A DNA stretch of 64,000 nucleotides from Streptomyces sp. LUP47B (GCF_001746295.1 NZ_MJAH01000004.1:62001-126000), one strand, 5' to 3'; positions 52,451 to 61,218 are shown, counted from the first letter of the stretch. Numbers and translations: made by a program. Notes: generated from the letters alone by a model not told the origin.

Positions 52451-52833
52451 GGGGTGCCCTCCGTACGGGTGAGTGCCCGCGCGAGCTCCTGGACGTTGGC
52501 GTAGTTCTCCTTGTGTGGCAGTCCCTCCACCGCCTCTGTGAGAGCGTCGGGGGCGTTCTTGCGGCGCAGCACCCGCCCCAGCTCCACGGGAGTGGCGGGG
52601 AACGAGCTGCGGCCCAGGAGCCGGGCCAGCTCCAGTCGGACGGTCTCCAGTGACGCCCCCTCGCTGCCCGGCGCCACAGGTCCGCCCCAGACCTGCGGAT
52701 CGTCGTCGGCGGTCGGCTCGGGGTCGTTCCATTCCTCACTGCGGGTGGGATGCCCGGAGCGGAGCAGACCCTGGAGTTCGTGCTTCATCTCGTCGTCACG
52801 GTGGCGACTCAGCCGGTCGCTGCCTCGCTGCAT
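52447..52833 (-). CDS. DUF2795-domain protein, first gene of the stress operon
   Basis: The protein has 128 residues. An acidic/charged N-terminus (MQRGSDRLSRHRDDEMKHEL) leads to a DUF2795 domain (about 65-128) with LARLLGRSSFPATPVELGRV and ENYANVQELARAL. The fold is a small helical domain of unknown function. ATG 52833 has GGAGGGAG two to three bases before it. A SigB-like promoter lies 33-57 bp upstream. It overlaps the CBS gene by 4 bp. Confidence 0.88.
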   Translation of the reverse strand: MQRGSDRLSRHRDDEMKHELQGLLRSGHPTRSEEWNDPEPTADDDPQVWGGPVAPGSEGASLETVRLELARLLGRSSFPATPVELGRVLRRKNAPDALTEAVEGLPHKENYANVQELARALTRTEGTP

Positions 52834-52865
52834 GTCTCCCTCCAGATCTTCGGGGTCCGCACCGC

Positions 52866-52890
52866 GTACCCGTGCACCGGAGGCCGACAC
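52866..52890 (-). promoter_or_regulatory. SigB-type promoter of the catalase operon
   Basis: On the minus strand GTGT (52890-52887), 15 bases, then GGGTAC (52871-52866) match the Streptomyces SigB consensus GNNT-N14-16-GGGTAC/T exactly. It ends 33 bp before the DUF2795 start. The consensus is established knowledge; its use here is inferred. Confidence 0.7.
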
Positions 52891-52956
52891 AGGGTTTGCC
52901 GGACCGAAGCCGGGAGACCCGGCCCGCACCCCCCGCGCACCTCCCTTGGGAAGGAC

Positions 52957-53136
52957 ATGGCGATGATGGTCCTCGCCGCGCTCATACCGATCCTCATGCT
53001 CGGCGTCGTGCTCGCGCTCGGCCGGTACGAGGAGCTGATGCTGTCGGAGCAGGAGGACGACCGGCGCGAACCGGCCGCCCTCCCGGTGGCTACTTCTTCT
53101 CCCGCCCCGGCAGGAACTCCTGCACCTTCGCCTTGA
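52957..53136 (+). CDS. Small single-span membrane protein
   Basis: The protein has 59 residues. One hydrophobic helix, MVLAALIPILMLGVVLALG (residues ~4-22), is followed by an acidic stretch EELMLSEQEDDRRE and a Pro/Ala/Ser tail. The SD GGGAAGG precedes the ATG. The 3' end overlaps the convergent pyruvate oxidase gene by about 47 bp. Conserved-looking but without known function. Confidence 0.6.
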   Translation: MAMMVLAALIPILMLGVVLALGRYEELMLSEQEDDRREPAALPVATSSPAPAGTPAPSP

Positions 53137-54886
53137 AGCCCTGCTTCACCATGGAGCCCCGGTCCGCGTCACCCTTGAGGACCGACGCGGCCGTGGCCTC
53201 CATCTGCTCCCAGGTCGCGTGCGGCGGGATCGGCGGTACGGCCGGGTCGGTGAGGAACTCCAGGACCGCGGGCCCGTCCGCCCCGAGACCGGCCCGCCAG
53301 GCCGCCTCCACGTCCTCCGGCTTCTCCACCCGGATCCCGGTCAGACCGAGGGAGCGGGCGAACGCGGCGTACTGCACGTCCGGGAGCTGCTGCGAGGGCA
53401 GGAACGACGGGGCGCCCTCCATGGCCCGCATCTCCCAGGTGACCTGGTTGAGGTCGTGGTTGTTCCAGATGGCGATGATCAGCCGCGGGTCCTCCCACAG
53501 ATCCCGGTACTTGGCCGCGGTGATCAGCTCGGCCATGCCGTTCATCTGCATCGCCCCGTCCCCGACCAGCGCGATCGCCGGCCGGTCCGGATGCGCGAAC
53601 TTCGCGCCGATCGCGTACGGCACCCCGGGGCCCATCGTCGCCAGCGTGCCGGACAGCGACGCGCGCATGCCGGGACGCATGGTCAGGTGCCGGGCGTACC
53701 AGTTGGCGGTGGAACCGGAGTCCGAGGTGACGATCGCGTTGTCGGGCAGCAGCGGGTCGAGGGCGTGGGCCACGTACTCCGGGTTGATCGGGTCGGCCGA
53801 CTGCTGGGCCCGCCGCTCCATCACCTCGCGCCAGCGCGTGACGTTGCCGCACACCGTGTCGAACCACTCGCGCCCGCCGCGCTCCACGTCCAGCATCGGG
53901 ATCAGCCGCTGCAGCGTCGCCTTCGCGTCGCCGACGAGGTTCACCTCGTACGGATAACGCATTCCGATCATGTGCGGGTCGATGTCGATCTGCACGCCCC
54001 GCGCCTTGCCGAATTCCGGCAGGAACTGCGTGTACGGGAACGACGAGCCGATGGTCAGCAGGGTGTCGCAGTCCCGCATGAGTTCGTACGACGGCCGCGT
54101 GCCCAGCAGGCCGATCGAGCCGGTGACGTACGGGAGTTCGTCGCTCAGCGCGTCCTTGCCGAGCAGCGCCTTGGCGACGCCCGCGCCCAGCAGCTCGGCG
54201 ATCCGCTCCACCTCGGCCCGCGCTCCGGCCGCGCCCTGACCGATCAGAATGGCGGGCTTGGTACCGGAGTTGAGGATCTCCGCGGCCCGCTCCAGGGACT
54301 CCTGGGTCGGAACCGCCGTCCAGTCGCTGCGGTCCAGGCTGGAGGGGACCATCTTGAACTCGTGGGTGGGCGCCGAGTAGTCGAGCTCCTGCACGTCCCC
54401 TGGGATGATGATCGCCGTGGGACAACGGCGGGCGTACGCGGTGCGGATCGCCCGGTCCAGGACGTTCGGCAGCTGCTCGGGGACCGTCACCGTCTCCACG
54501 AACTCCGAGGCGACGTCCTTGAACAGGGTGTGCAGGTCCACCTCCTGCTGGTACGAACCGCCCATCGCGGTGCGGTGCGTCTGGCCGACGATCGCCAGCA
54601 CCGGCACATGGTCCAGCTTGGCGTCGTACAGACCGTTGAGCAGGTGGATCGCGCCGGGGCCCGAGGTCGCCGCGCACACTCCGATACGGCCGCTGAACTT
54701 GGCGTAACCGACCGCCTCGAACGCGGACATCTCCTCGTGCCGGGACTGCACGAACCGTGGCTGGTTGTCGGCCCGGCCCCAGGCCGCCAGCAGACCGTTG
54801 ATGCCGTCGCCCGGATAGCCGAAGACATGGTCCACACCCCACTCGCGCAGTCGTTCGAGGATGTGATCGGACACCTTGGTGCTCAT
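53090..54886 (-). CDS. poxB: Thiamine-diphosphate enzyme of the pyruvate oxidase/PoxB type
   Basis: The 598-residue three-domain ThDP enzyme has VDHVFGYPGDGINGLLAAW with SRHEEMSAFEAVGYAKF (catalytic Glu) in the N-terminal domain, the central FAD/DHS-like domain, and the C-terminal GDGAMQMNGMAELITA motif with the NNHDLNQVTWEMRAM loop. Closest to PoxB-like pyruvate:quinone oxidoreductases making acetate and CO2; acetolactate synthase is a less likely alternative. ATG 54886 has GGGAGG seven bases upstream. It diverges from the SigB-family gene, and a degenerate SigB-like box lies upstream. Confidence 0.9.
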   Translation of the reverse strand: MSTKVSDHILERLREWGVDHVFGYPGDGINGLLAAWGRADNQPRFVQSRHEEMSAFEAVGYAKFSGRIGVCAATSGPGAIHLLNGLYDAKLDHVPVLAIVGQTHRTAMGGSYQQEVDLHTLFKDVASEFVETVTVPEQLPNVLDRAIRTAYARRCPTAIIIPGDVQELDYSAPTHEFKMVPSSLDRSDWTAVPTQESLERAAEILNSGTKPAILIGQGAAGARAEVERIAELLGAGVAKALLGKDALSDELPYVTGSIGLLGTRPSYELMRDCDTLLTIGSSFPYTQFLPEFGKARGVQIDIDPHMIGMRYPYEVNLVGDAKATLQRLIPMLDVERGGREWFDTVCGNVTRWREVMERRAQQSADPINPEYVAHALDPLLPDNAIVTSDSGSTANWYARHLTMRPGMRASLSGTLATMGPGVPYAIGAKFAHPDRPAIALVGDGAMQMNGMAELITAAKYRDLWEDPRLIIAIWNNHDLNQVTWEMRAMEGAPSFLPSQQLPDVQYAAFARSLGLTGIRVEKPEDVEAAWRAGLGADGPAVLEFLTDPAVPPIPPHATWEQMEATAASVLKGDADRGSMVKQGFKAKVQEFLPGREKK

Positions 54887-54930
54887 GGGCTGACCTCCCG
54901 ATTGGATGGCACAGGCAGCAGCCTTACGAG

Positions 54931-54954
54931 TCACCCTGCACGGCCCTGGAAAAC
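54931..54954 (-). promoter_or_regulatory. Degenerate SigB-like promoter candidate upstream of poxB
   Basis: On the minus strand GTTT (54954-54951), 14 bases, GGGTGA (54936-54931). The first box and spacing fit the SigB consensus; the last two bases of the -10 do not. It lies 45 bp before the poxB ATG. Confidence 0.3.
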
Positions 54955-55125
54955 CTGCCCCTGGTTTGCCGCAGGGGGCCGGGGGCAGGCGCGTGACAGT
55001 GCTTCGGACCGGAGGCACGTGTGGGGGAGCGGCGCCCGGCCGCGCCGGCCGCGCCCGTCCGAACGTGGATGCGCTCTCCTGTCGATCGTCCAACCCAGAG
55101 CATCATCAAGGGAGTTGCGACGCAC

Positions 55126-55923
55126 ATGCCCACTCCAGTGAGCGCGAAGCACCACCCGCACGACGACGCACCCGACACCGCGGACTCCTTCCGCAGGCTC
55201 GCCGGACTTCCCCCGGGGCCCGAGCGCGACGCCCTGCGCGGCCAGATCGTCGAGGCATGGCTGCCCATGGCGGACCGGCTCGCCGGCCGTTTCCGCAGCC
55301 GCGGCGAGAGCTTCGACGACCTGCGCCAGGTAGCGGCCCTCGGCCTGGTCAAGGCCGTCGACCGCTACGACCCCGCGCGCGGCAACGCCTTCGAGAGCTA
55401 CGCCGTCCCCACCATCACCGGCGAGATCAAGCGGCACTTCCGCGACCACATGTGGACCCTGCACGTGCCGCGCCGGGTCCAGGACCTGCGCAACCGCGTC
55501 CGCTTCGCCGCCCAGGACCTCGCCCAGACCATCCCGGGGCGCAGGCCCACCGTCGCCGAGATCGCCGAGCACGCGAGCATGAGCGAGGAGGACGTCCTGG
55601 TGGGCCTCGAGGCCCTGGAGAGCTTCACCGCCCTCTCACTCGACGCCGAACTGCCCGGCAGCGAGGACGGCTACTCGCTCGCGGACGCCCTCGGCTCGTC
55701 CGACCCCGCACTGGACACGGTCGTCGACCGCGAGTCCGTCAAGCCACGGCTGGCCGCGCTGCCCGAGCGGGAGCGCGCCATCCTCTACATGCGTTTCTTC
55801 GGCGACATGACCCAGAGCCGGATCGCCGAGCAGCTGGGCATCTCCCAGATGCACGTGTCCCGCCTGATCAGCCGCTGCTGCGGACGGCTTCGTGAGCAGA
55901 TCATGCGGGACGCCGCCGCGTGA
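55126..55923 (+). CDS. SigB/SigF-family RNA polymerase sigma factor (possible SigK)
   Basis: The protein has 265 residues. Region 2 shows LGLVKAVDRYDPARGNAFES with YAVPTITGEIKRHFRDHMW, region 3 has LHVPRRVQDLRNRV, and region 4 has ERERAILYMRFFGDMTQSRI with LGISQMHVSRLI (HTH). This is the SigB/F group used in stress and spore development in Streptomyces. By gene order it may be SigK of S. coelicolor (from memory, not proven). The ATG at 55126 has GGGAG ten bases upstream; a longer GTG-start form from 55021 is open but unlikely. It lies beside poxB and 2.3 kb from the SigB-type promoter of the catalase operon. Confidence 0.95.
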   Translation: MPTPVSAKHHPHDDAPDTADSFRRLAGLPPGPERDALRGQIVEAWLPMADRLAGRFRSRGESFDDLRQVAALGLVKAVDRYDPARGNAFESYAVPTITGEIKRHFRDHMWTLHVPRRVQDLRNRVRFAAQDLAQTIPGRRPTVAEIAEHASMSEEDVLVGLEALESFTALSLDAELPGSEDGYSLADALGSSDPALDTVVDRESVKPRLAALPERERAILYMRFFGDMTQSRIAEQLGISQMHVSRLISRCCGRLREQIMRDAAA

Positions 55924-56167
55924 GCGCACCGCTCTGAGGGAGCGCCCCAGGCGCCCCGCGCCCTGGCGCCCCCGCGCCCCGGCGTCACCCACTCGGCCCC
56001 GCCCGTCCCGCCAATGGCGTCCGGCCGCGCGCGGGACGGGCAGGGCCGGGCTGTGATGGCTGTGGGTGCGACCGTCGTGCCCTCGGTCCAGTCGTCGTCA
56101 CCTCCGGTCGTCGTCACCCGACGCCCGACGACGGGCCCCGCAGCCGTCGGCCGAAGGAGTCCACCCC

Positions 56168-56857
56168 ATGCGCCGCACCGCCCGTCTCCGGGCCCTGTCC
56201 GTCGTCCTGCCCGTGCTCGGGATCACCCTGGGCGTCGCCCCGCCGAACGCCTTCGCGGAACCGGCCGCCGAGGTCAGCCCGAGCAGTGTCCAGCCGGGCG
56301 GCAGCGTCACCGTGTCCGTCTCCTGCGATCCCGGTACCGGGACGCCGCCCGCCACCGTCGACGCCACCTCGGAGGCCTTCGAGACGGGGACCGTACGGCT
56401 GCAGCTGGTGCCCGGCAACGACGACAAGGCGTCCGGCCCCGCCTACAGCGGCACCGCGCGCATCGCCGCCGACCAGGAACTCCAGGAAGGTGCCGGCGGC
56501 GTCGGCCCGGACTCCGCGTGGACCGTCGACGGCACCTGCCCGACCGCGGACCGCGCACCGGGCCAGGCCTGGAGCGCCACCTTCACCGTCACCCGCGGCG
56601 CCGCCACCGGCAGCAGTCACCGCCCGTGCACCGAGCCGCGTACCGAGCCCCGTGCCGAGCCGAGCACCGAGCCCCGCACGGAGCCGCGCACCGAGAGCTG
56701 CGACACCGCGGTCGTCCAGAGGCCGGTCCACGCCGGTCAGGGCGGCAGCTTCACCGACTCCGTGCCCGCTCTGGCCACCGGCGCCCTGCTGATCGCGGGC
56801 GCCGCCGCGGGCGCCGTCTACAGGCTGCGCCGCAAGTCCCCCGTGGCGGACGCCTGA
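56168..56857 (+). CDS. Secreted, membrane-anchored protein with TEPR repeats
   Basis: The protein has 229 residues. A signal peptide covers about 1-30 (RRTARLRALSVVLPVLG, AFA cleavage). An immunoglobulin-like domain follows (EVSPSSVQPGGSVTVSVSCD), then a spacer of (T/A)EPR repeats (residues ~156-175, seven units), then a C-terminal transmembrane helix (ALATGALLIAGAAAGAVY) and a basic tail RLRRK. It resembles wall-spanning anchored surface proteins, but no LPXTG is present. Function unknown. AAGGAG precedes the ATG by 8 bases. Confidence 0.88.
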   Translation: MRRTARLRALSVVLPVLGITLGVAPPNAFAEPAAEVSPSSVQPGGSVTVSVSCDPGTGTPPATVDATSEAFETGTVRLQLVPGNDDKASGPAYSGTARIAADQELQEGAGGVGPDSAWTVDGTCPTADRAPGQAWSATFTVTRGAATGSSHRPCTEPRTEPRAEPSTEPRTEPRTESCDTAVVQRPVHAGQGGSFTDSVPALATGALLIAGAAAGAVYRLRRKSPVADA

Positions 56858-57013
56858 GACGAAACGTCAGCTCCGTGTGACGGGCGCAACCCGCAGGGGC
56901 GGCCATGGCAGGGCGGCACCGTGGGTACTCAGAGCGCGAGGAGCGCGCCAGGCGCGAGAACACGAGACGGCGGACCGGACGAGCCACCGGACAGCGCCTT
57001 ACGGAGGTGACCG

Positions 57014-58258
57014 ATGCGGACCGACCCGGAGGGCCACGGCCCCGTCCGCTACGGCCCTCCGCTGCCCGACGACGGGCTGCCCGTACTGCCCGAACTCACC
57101 GCCGTCCTCGCCGCCGCGGCGGCCCGCCCCCGCGCCGAACCGGTCGGCGGCGGCACACCGCTCCTGGAGGCCGCCTGCGACTACGCGGACCGGCGCGGCC
57201 TGCCCGCCGGACCCGACCACGTGGCCGCCGCCCCCGGCGCCCCCGCCCTCCTGCTCGCCCTGACCGCCGCGCTCGGCGGCGACGTCCTGGTGCCCCGCCC
57301 CTGCGCCGCCTGGTGGGCGCCGTACGCCCGCCTGCTGGGACGACCCGTCTTCCACGTGGCGACACCGGCCGAGTGCGGCGGCGTCCCGGATCCGTACGCC
57401 CTTCTGGAGACCGTGCGCCGTGTGCGTGCCGAGGGCGGTGATCCCCGGCTGCTGGTGCTGTCCGTCGCCGACGACCCCACCGCCACCGTCGCCCCGCCCG
57501 AGGTGCTGCACGAGACCGTCGAGGCCGCCGCGAGCGAGGGCCTGCACCTGGTCAGCGACGAGACCTGGCGCGACACCGTGCACGCCCCGCACGAGACGGT
57601 CTGGCTCAGCCCCGCCGAGATGCTCCCCGACCGGGTCACCGTCGTCACCGACCTGGCGGGCAGCCTGCTCCCGACCGGCTGGCCGGCCGCCTTCGCCCGC
57701 TTCCCGGCGAACGGCGACGGCAACGGCCTCCACGCACGCGTGCTGGACATCCTGACCGCCCTCGGCGCCCGCATCGCCGCCCCGGTCGCCGCGGCCGCCG
57801 CCCACGCCCTCACCGAGCCCGAACCGGTCACCGCCCACCGCGCCGCCGTAGGACATCTCCACGCGCGCGTGGCCGCCGCGGCACACGCCGCCGTCGTGGG
57901 CGCGGGCGCCCTCTCCCGGCCACCGCGGGCCGGCCGCCACCTCTACGTCGACCTCGGCCCACTGCGCCCCGCGCTCACCGCGCGCGGTGTCGGGGACGCC
58001 CAGGACCTGGAGGACTTCCTCACCGCCCGGCTCGGCATGCCCGCACCCGGCGGCCACCGCTTCGGCGACGACCTCGGCGCGCTGCGCGTACGCCTGTCCA
58101 CCGGCCCCCTGCTCGGCGGCTCCGACGCGGAACGCGCGGAATGCCTCACCGCACCCGCACCGTTGGAACTGCCACACGTGCAACGCGCGTTGAACACCCT
58201 GGGGTCGGTCTTCGACGACCTCCGCGACGACGCTCAGCGATGGGAGCCTCCTCGATGA
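57014..58258 (+). CDS. Aminotransferase-fold protein lacking the PLP lysine
   Basis: The 414-residue protein has the layout of a class I/II aminotransferase: LPELTAVLAAAAARP near the start, APGAPALLLALTAALGG, DDPTATVAPPEVL at the NPTG position, and VSDETWRDTVH at the DExY position. The segment that should hold the Schiff-base Lys and phosphate-binding Arg (SxSKx...GxRxG) is TDLAGSLLPTGWPAAFARF (residues 212-230), with no Lys and Pro instead of Arg. It may have lost PLP chemistry. Its stop overlaps the MBL hydrolase start by 4 bp, so the two are made together. Confidence 0.85.
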   Translation: MRTDPEGHGPVRYGPPLPDDGLPVLPELTAVLAAAAARPRAEPVGGGTPLLEAACDYADRRGLPAGPDHVAAAPGAPALLLALTAALGGDVLVPRPCAAWWAPYARLLGRPVFHVATPAECGGVPDPYALLETVRRVRAEGGDPRLLVLSVADDPTATVAPPEVLHETVEAAASEGLHLVSDETWRDTVHAPHETVWLSPAEMLPDRVTVVTDLAGSLLPTGWPAAFARFPANGDGNGLHARVLDILTALGARIAAPVAAAAAHALTEPEPVTAHRAAVGHLHARVAAAAHAAVVGAGALSRPPRAGRHLYVDLGPLRPALTARGVGDAQDLEDFLTARLGMPAPGGHRFGDDLGALRVRLSTGPLLGGSDAERAECLTAPAPLELPHVQRALNTLGSVFDDLRDDAQRWEPPR

Positions 58259-59319
58259 CGCAGCAGTCCGAGTCGACCACCACCGCCCGAGTGGCCGACG
58301 AGCCCTCGGCCCCCTCCTTCGCGCCCCCGTCCCCGCCGCTCGCCGAACCCCGTCCGCCGGCGGAGCGCAGAGTGTGGCCGCGGTCCTTCCACGACCGTCT
58401 GACCGCCCCGCTGCCCGGCCTCAAGGCCATGGCCCGCTTCGCCCGCGAGGGCGCTGTACGCCCCGGACCCGAGGGCCTCGCCGACATCCCGAACCTGCCC
58501 TACGCGCCCGCCCCGATCCCCGCCGTCGACGCCCGCACGGTCGCCGTCTCCTGGGCGGGACACGCCAGTTGGGTGGTGCGGATCGGCGGCCTGACCGTCC
58601 TCACCGACCCCGTCTGGTCCCGCCGCATCCTCGGCACCCCGGCCCGCATCACCCCGGTCGGCATCGACTGGAACGCCCTGCCGCACATCGACGCGGTCGT
58701 CATCAGCCACAACCACTACGACCACCTGGACGCCCCGACCCTGCGCCGCCTGCCGCGCGACACCCCGGTCCTCGTCCCGGCCGGCCTGGCCCGCTGGTTC
58801 CACCGCCGCCGTTTCACCGCGGTGACCGAGCTCGACTGGTGGGAGGCGACCGAACTGGGCGGTGTGCGCTTCGACTTCGTCCCCGCCCACCACTGGTCCA
58901 AGCGCTCCCTCACGGACACCTGCCGCACGCTGTGGGGCGGCTGGGTCCTCACCGCGCAGGAGGGGCAGCGCGTCTACTTCGCTGGCGACACGGGTTACGG
59001 CCACTGGTTCTCCCGCATCGGCCACCGCTATCCCGGCATCGACCTCGCCCTCCTGCCCATCGGCGCCTACGACCCCCGCTGGTGGCTCAGCGATGTGCAC
59101 TGCGACCCGGAGGAGGCGGTGCGAGCGGCCCAGGACCTGGGCGCCCGCCGCATGGCCCCCATGCACTGGGCGACGTTCGTGCTGTCGGCGGAACCGGTGC
59201 TGGAACCGCTGACGAGGGTCAGGGAGGCGTGGGAGAAGGCGGGCCTGGCACGCGAGGACCTGTGGGACCTGCCGATCGGAGGCTCACGTGTGCTGGAACA
59301 CCCCAACGAGCGCCCCTAG
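58255..59319 (+). CDS. MBL-fold hydrolase (NAPE-PLD/UlaG-like)
   Basis: The protein has 354 residues. A Pro-rich N-terminus leads to a metallo-beta-lactamase fold with VISHNHYDHLDAPTL (HxHxDH, about residues 148-153), a later His in VPAHHWSKRSL, AGDTGYG and the final MHWATF. Closest to N-acylphosphatidylethanolamine phospholipase D-like proteins, so a lipid or phosphodiester substrate is possible. Coupled by an ATGA overlap to the aminotransferase-fold gene. Confidence 0.92.
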   Translation: MTQQSESTTTARVADEPSAPSFAPPSPPLAEPRPPAERRVWPRSFHDRLTAPLPGLKAMARFAREGAVRPGPEGLADIPNLPYAPAPIPAVDARTVAVSWAGHASWVVRIGGLTVLTDPVWSRRILGTPARITPVGIDWNALPHIDAVVISHNHYDHLDAPTLRRLPRDTPVLVPAGLARWFHRRRFTAVTELDWWEATELGGVRFDFVPAHHWSKRSLTDTCRTLWGGWVLTAQEGQRVYFAGDTGYGHWFSRIGHRYPGIDLALLPIGAYDPRWWLSDVHCDPEEAVRAAQDLGARRMAPMHWATFVLSAEPVLEPLTRVREAWEKAGLAREDLWDLPIGGSRVLEHPNERP

Positions 59320-59348
59320 GAGGTCCCTGGGAGGCCTTCAAGAGGACG

Positions 59349-59963
59349 CTAGGAGCGCACCCGCTTCCACACCGTCGGCGCCGCGCTGATCGTCACGGTC
59401 AGCGCGACCGCCGCCACCACACCCTGCCAGGGCTCCTTGAACAGCGACCCGCCCAGAATCCCGATCAGCTGATACGTCACGGCCCAGGCCAGACAGGCCG
59501 GCAGATTCCCCCGAACGAACCGCCGCAACGGCCACTCGGCCATCAGACAGGCCAGCATCACCGGAATCCGCCCCGCCGGCACCAGCCGGGAAAGGACGAG
59601 GACGGCCACCCCGTGGTCGGTCAGCTTGCCCTGCGCCTGGGAGAGCCGCTCCTCCGGCGCCCGGGACCGAAGCGCCTCCAGCCACCGTGACCCGTTCTTC
59701 GACTTCATCCCGCGCCGCCCCAGCCAGTACAGGACGACGTCCCCGAGAAACGCGGCGAGGGAGGCCGTGACGAACACCAACAGCAGAGCGAGCGGCGCCG
59801 CCTGATGAAACGCCACGACGGCGGCCGAGCTCACCAGCGCCCCCGTGGGCACCACCGGTACCAACGCCCCCAGAAACACCAGCAGGAACAACGTCGGATA
59901 CCCGATCGCCTGTCCGGCAGCCCCCGGTGTCGCCCCCGTGGTGGCGGCCGCGAGCCACGTCAC
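59349..59963 (-). CDS. DedA/SNARE-associated (VTT-domain) membrane protein
   Basis: The protein has 204 residues. Several hydrophobic segments and the DedA/VTT block with FLGDVVLYWLGRRG, LSRLVPAGRIPVMLACLMAE and PACLAWAVTYQLIG are visible. DedA proteins flip or carry lipids such as undecaprenyl phosphate. The GTG start has GGAGG eight bases before it and overlaps the MBL gene stop by 4 bp. Confidence 0.9.
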   Translation of the reverse strand: MTWLAAATTGATPGAAGQAIGYPTLFLLVFLGALVPVVPTGALVSSAAVVAFHQAAPLALLLVFVTASLAAFLGDVVLYWLGRRGMKSKNGSRWLEALRSRAPEERLSQAQGKLTDHGVAVLVLSRLVPAGRIPVMLACLMAEWPLRRFVRGNLPACLAWAVTYQLIGILGGSLFKEPWQGVVAAVALTVTISAAPTVWKRVRS

Positions 59964-60733
59964 CGCGCAACCTCCAGCCGCACGCTCTCCCCGTGCTCCA
60001 GCCGGTGCACATCCACGCCCGGCGCGAACTCCGCCGCCAGCCGCACGAACTCCGCACCCGGCGCATGGAACTCGTGCGGCCGCACCGCGTCCATCCCGAT
60101 CGGCCAGTACGTCCCGTAGTGCACCGGCACCGCACTGCGCGGCGCCAACCGGGCCAGCGCCTGGGCCGCACGCCCGGCGTCGAGGTGCCCCTCCCCGAGA
60201 TACGGCCCCCACCCGCCGACCGGCAGCAACGCCACGTCGACCGGCCCGACCTCCTTGGCCATGTCGTCGAACAGCCCGGTGTCCCCGGCGAAGTACGTCC
60301 GCGCCGAGCCCTCGACGACGAAACCGAGCGCGGGGGAGCGGTGCGGCCCGACCGGCAGCCGGCGCCCGTCGTGCCAGGCAGGGACCACGCGTATCAGGAG
60401 GTCGCCGACGCGCCGCTCGTCGCCGGGAGCCACTTCGTCAACTCGCAAATGGGAGAGCCGGCGCAGTCCCGGCACCTGGCGTGGTGCGCCCCGGGGCACG
60501 AGCAGGCGCGTGCCCGGCTCCAGCCGTGCCAGCGAGGGAACGTGCAGGTGGTCGGCGTGCAGATGGGAGACGAGGACCACGTCCGCGCGCCGGGCGCCGG
60601 GCGGCGGTACGGCACCGCGGCGCCGGCGCAGATGGGCGAGCCGGCGGGCGAACAGAGGGTCGGTGAGCACACGTACGTCCGAATCCGTGACCGTGCAGGT
60701 GGCGTGCCCCCACCAGGTGATCTCCACCGGCAC
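59960..60733 (-). CDS. MBL-fold metal-dependent hydrolase (UlaG-like)
   Basis: The protein has 257 residues. Compact MBL fold: EITWWGHATCTV at the start, VLVSHLHADHLH (HxHxDH), VVPAWHDGRR, YFAGDTGLFDDMA and PVHYGTYWPIG. It resembles UlaG/NAPE-PLD-type hydrolases, and is a different subgroup from the one at 58255. It is the first gene of the pair with DedA; the pairing suggests lipid- or phosphoester-related work at the membrane (inference). Confidence 0.92.
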   Translation of the reverse strand: MPVEITWWGHATCTVTDSDVRVLTDPLFARRLAHLRRRRGAVPPPGARRADVVLVSHLHADHLHVPSLARLEPGTRLLVPRGAPRQVPGLRRLSHLRVDEVAPGDERRVGDLLIRVVPAWHDGRRLPVGPHRSPALGFVVEGSARTYFAGDTGLFDDMAKEVGPVDVALLPVGGWGPYLGEGHLDAGRAAQALARLAPRSAVPVHYGTYWPIGMDAVRPHEFHAPGAEFVRLAAEFAPGVDVHRLEHGESVRLEVAR

Positions 60734-60816
60734 CTCTTTGCCTCCTTCGCGCGACTCCCCGAAGCCTACGGGCTGGAGTAGGGTCGGCGGCGAAACCCGG
60801 AGGTGAGGGGGACACC

Positions 60817-61218
60817 ATGGGAGCGGTTCATGTCACGGCGATCGCGAGTCTGACGCCGCTGGAGGAGCTGGACGCCGACCCCTTCCTGGTGGACTCCCGC
60901 AGCCAGCACGCGATGTGTGCGCGCTGGGCCGCGGAGCGGGGGTACACCGTGCGGCGCGAGCTGCTGGTGCGGGGCCTCAGGGCCGACCACTGCGTGCTGT
61001 GGGACGGGGTGCGGGCGGGACGGGATCTCTTCGTGGCCCCGAGCCGCAGGGTCCTGGAGAGCGCCCTGTCCTCCGTCGAGGAGTTCACCGCCGAGTGCGC
61101 CCGCCGCGGGGTACGGGTCGAGACGGTGGGCTTCGCGGAGCCCCTCTACGACGCCCAGATGAAGGCCAGCGTGCATCGCAGGCTGTCGATGCCGACGGCG
61201 GGATACGACGGCCGTTAG
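60817..61218 (+). CDS. Resolvase-fold small protein, probably not an active recombinase
   Basis: The protein has 133 residues. DSRSQHAMCARWAAERGYTV (about 26-45) and FVAPSRRVLESALSSVEEFT with ECARRGVRVETVG mirror the start, helix E-proximal LDRLgRs and ERGV segments of serine resolvase catalytic domains. There is no DNA-binding domain and the usual catalytic YxRVS motif is only partly kept. It could be a stand-alone regulator or a remnant. It has a good SD (GGAGGTGAGGGGG) and looks like an expressed gene. Confidence 0.75.
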   Translation: MGAVHVTAIASLTPLEELDADPFLVDSRSQHAMCARWAAERGYTVRRELLVRGLRADHCVLWDGVRAGRDLFVAPSRRVLESALSSVEEFTAECARRGVRVETVGFAEPLYDAQMKASVHRRLSMPTAGYDGR

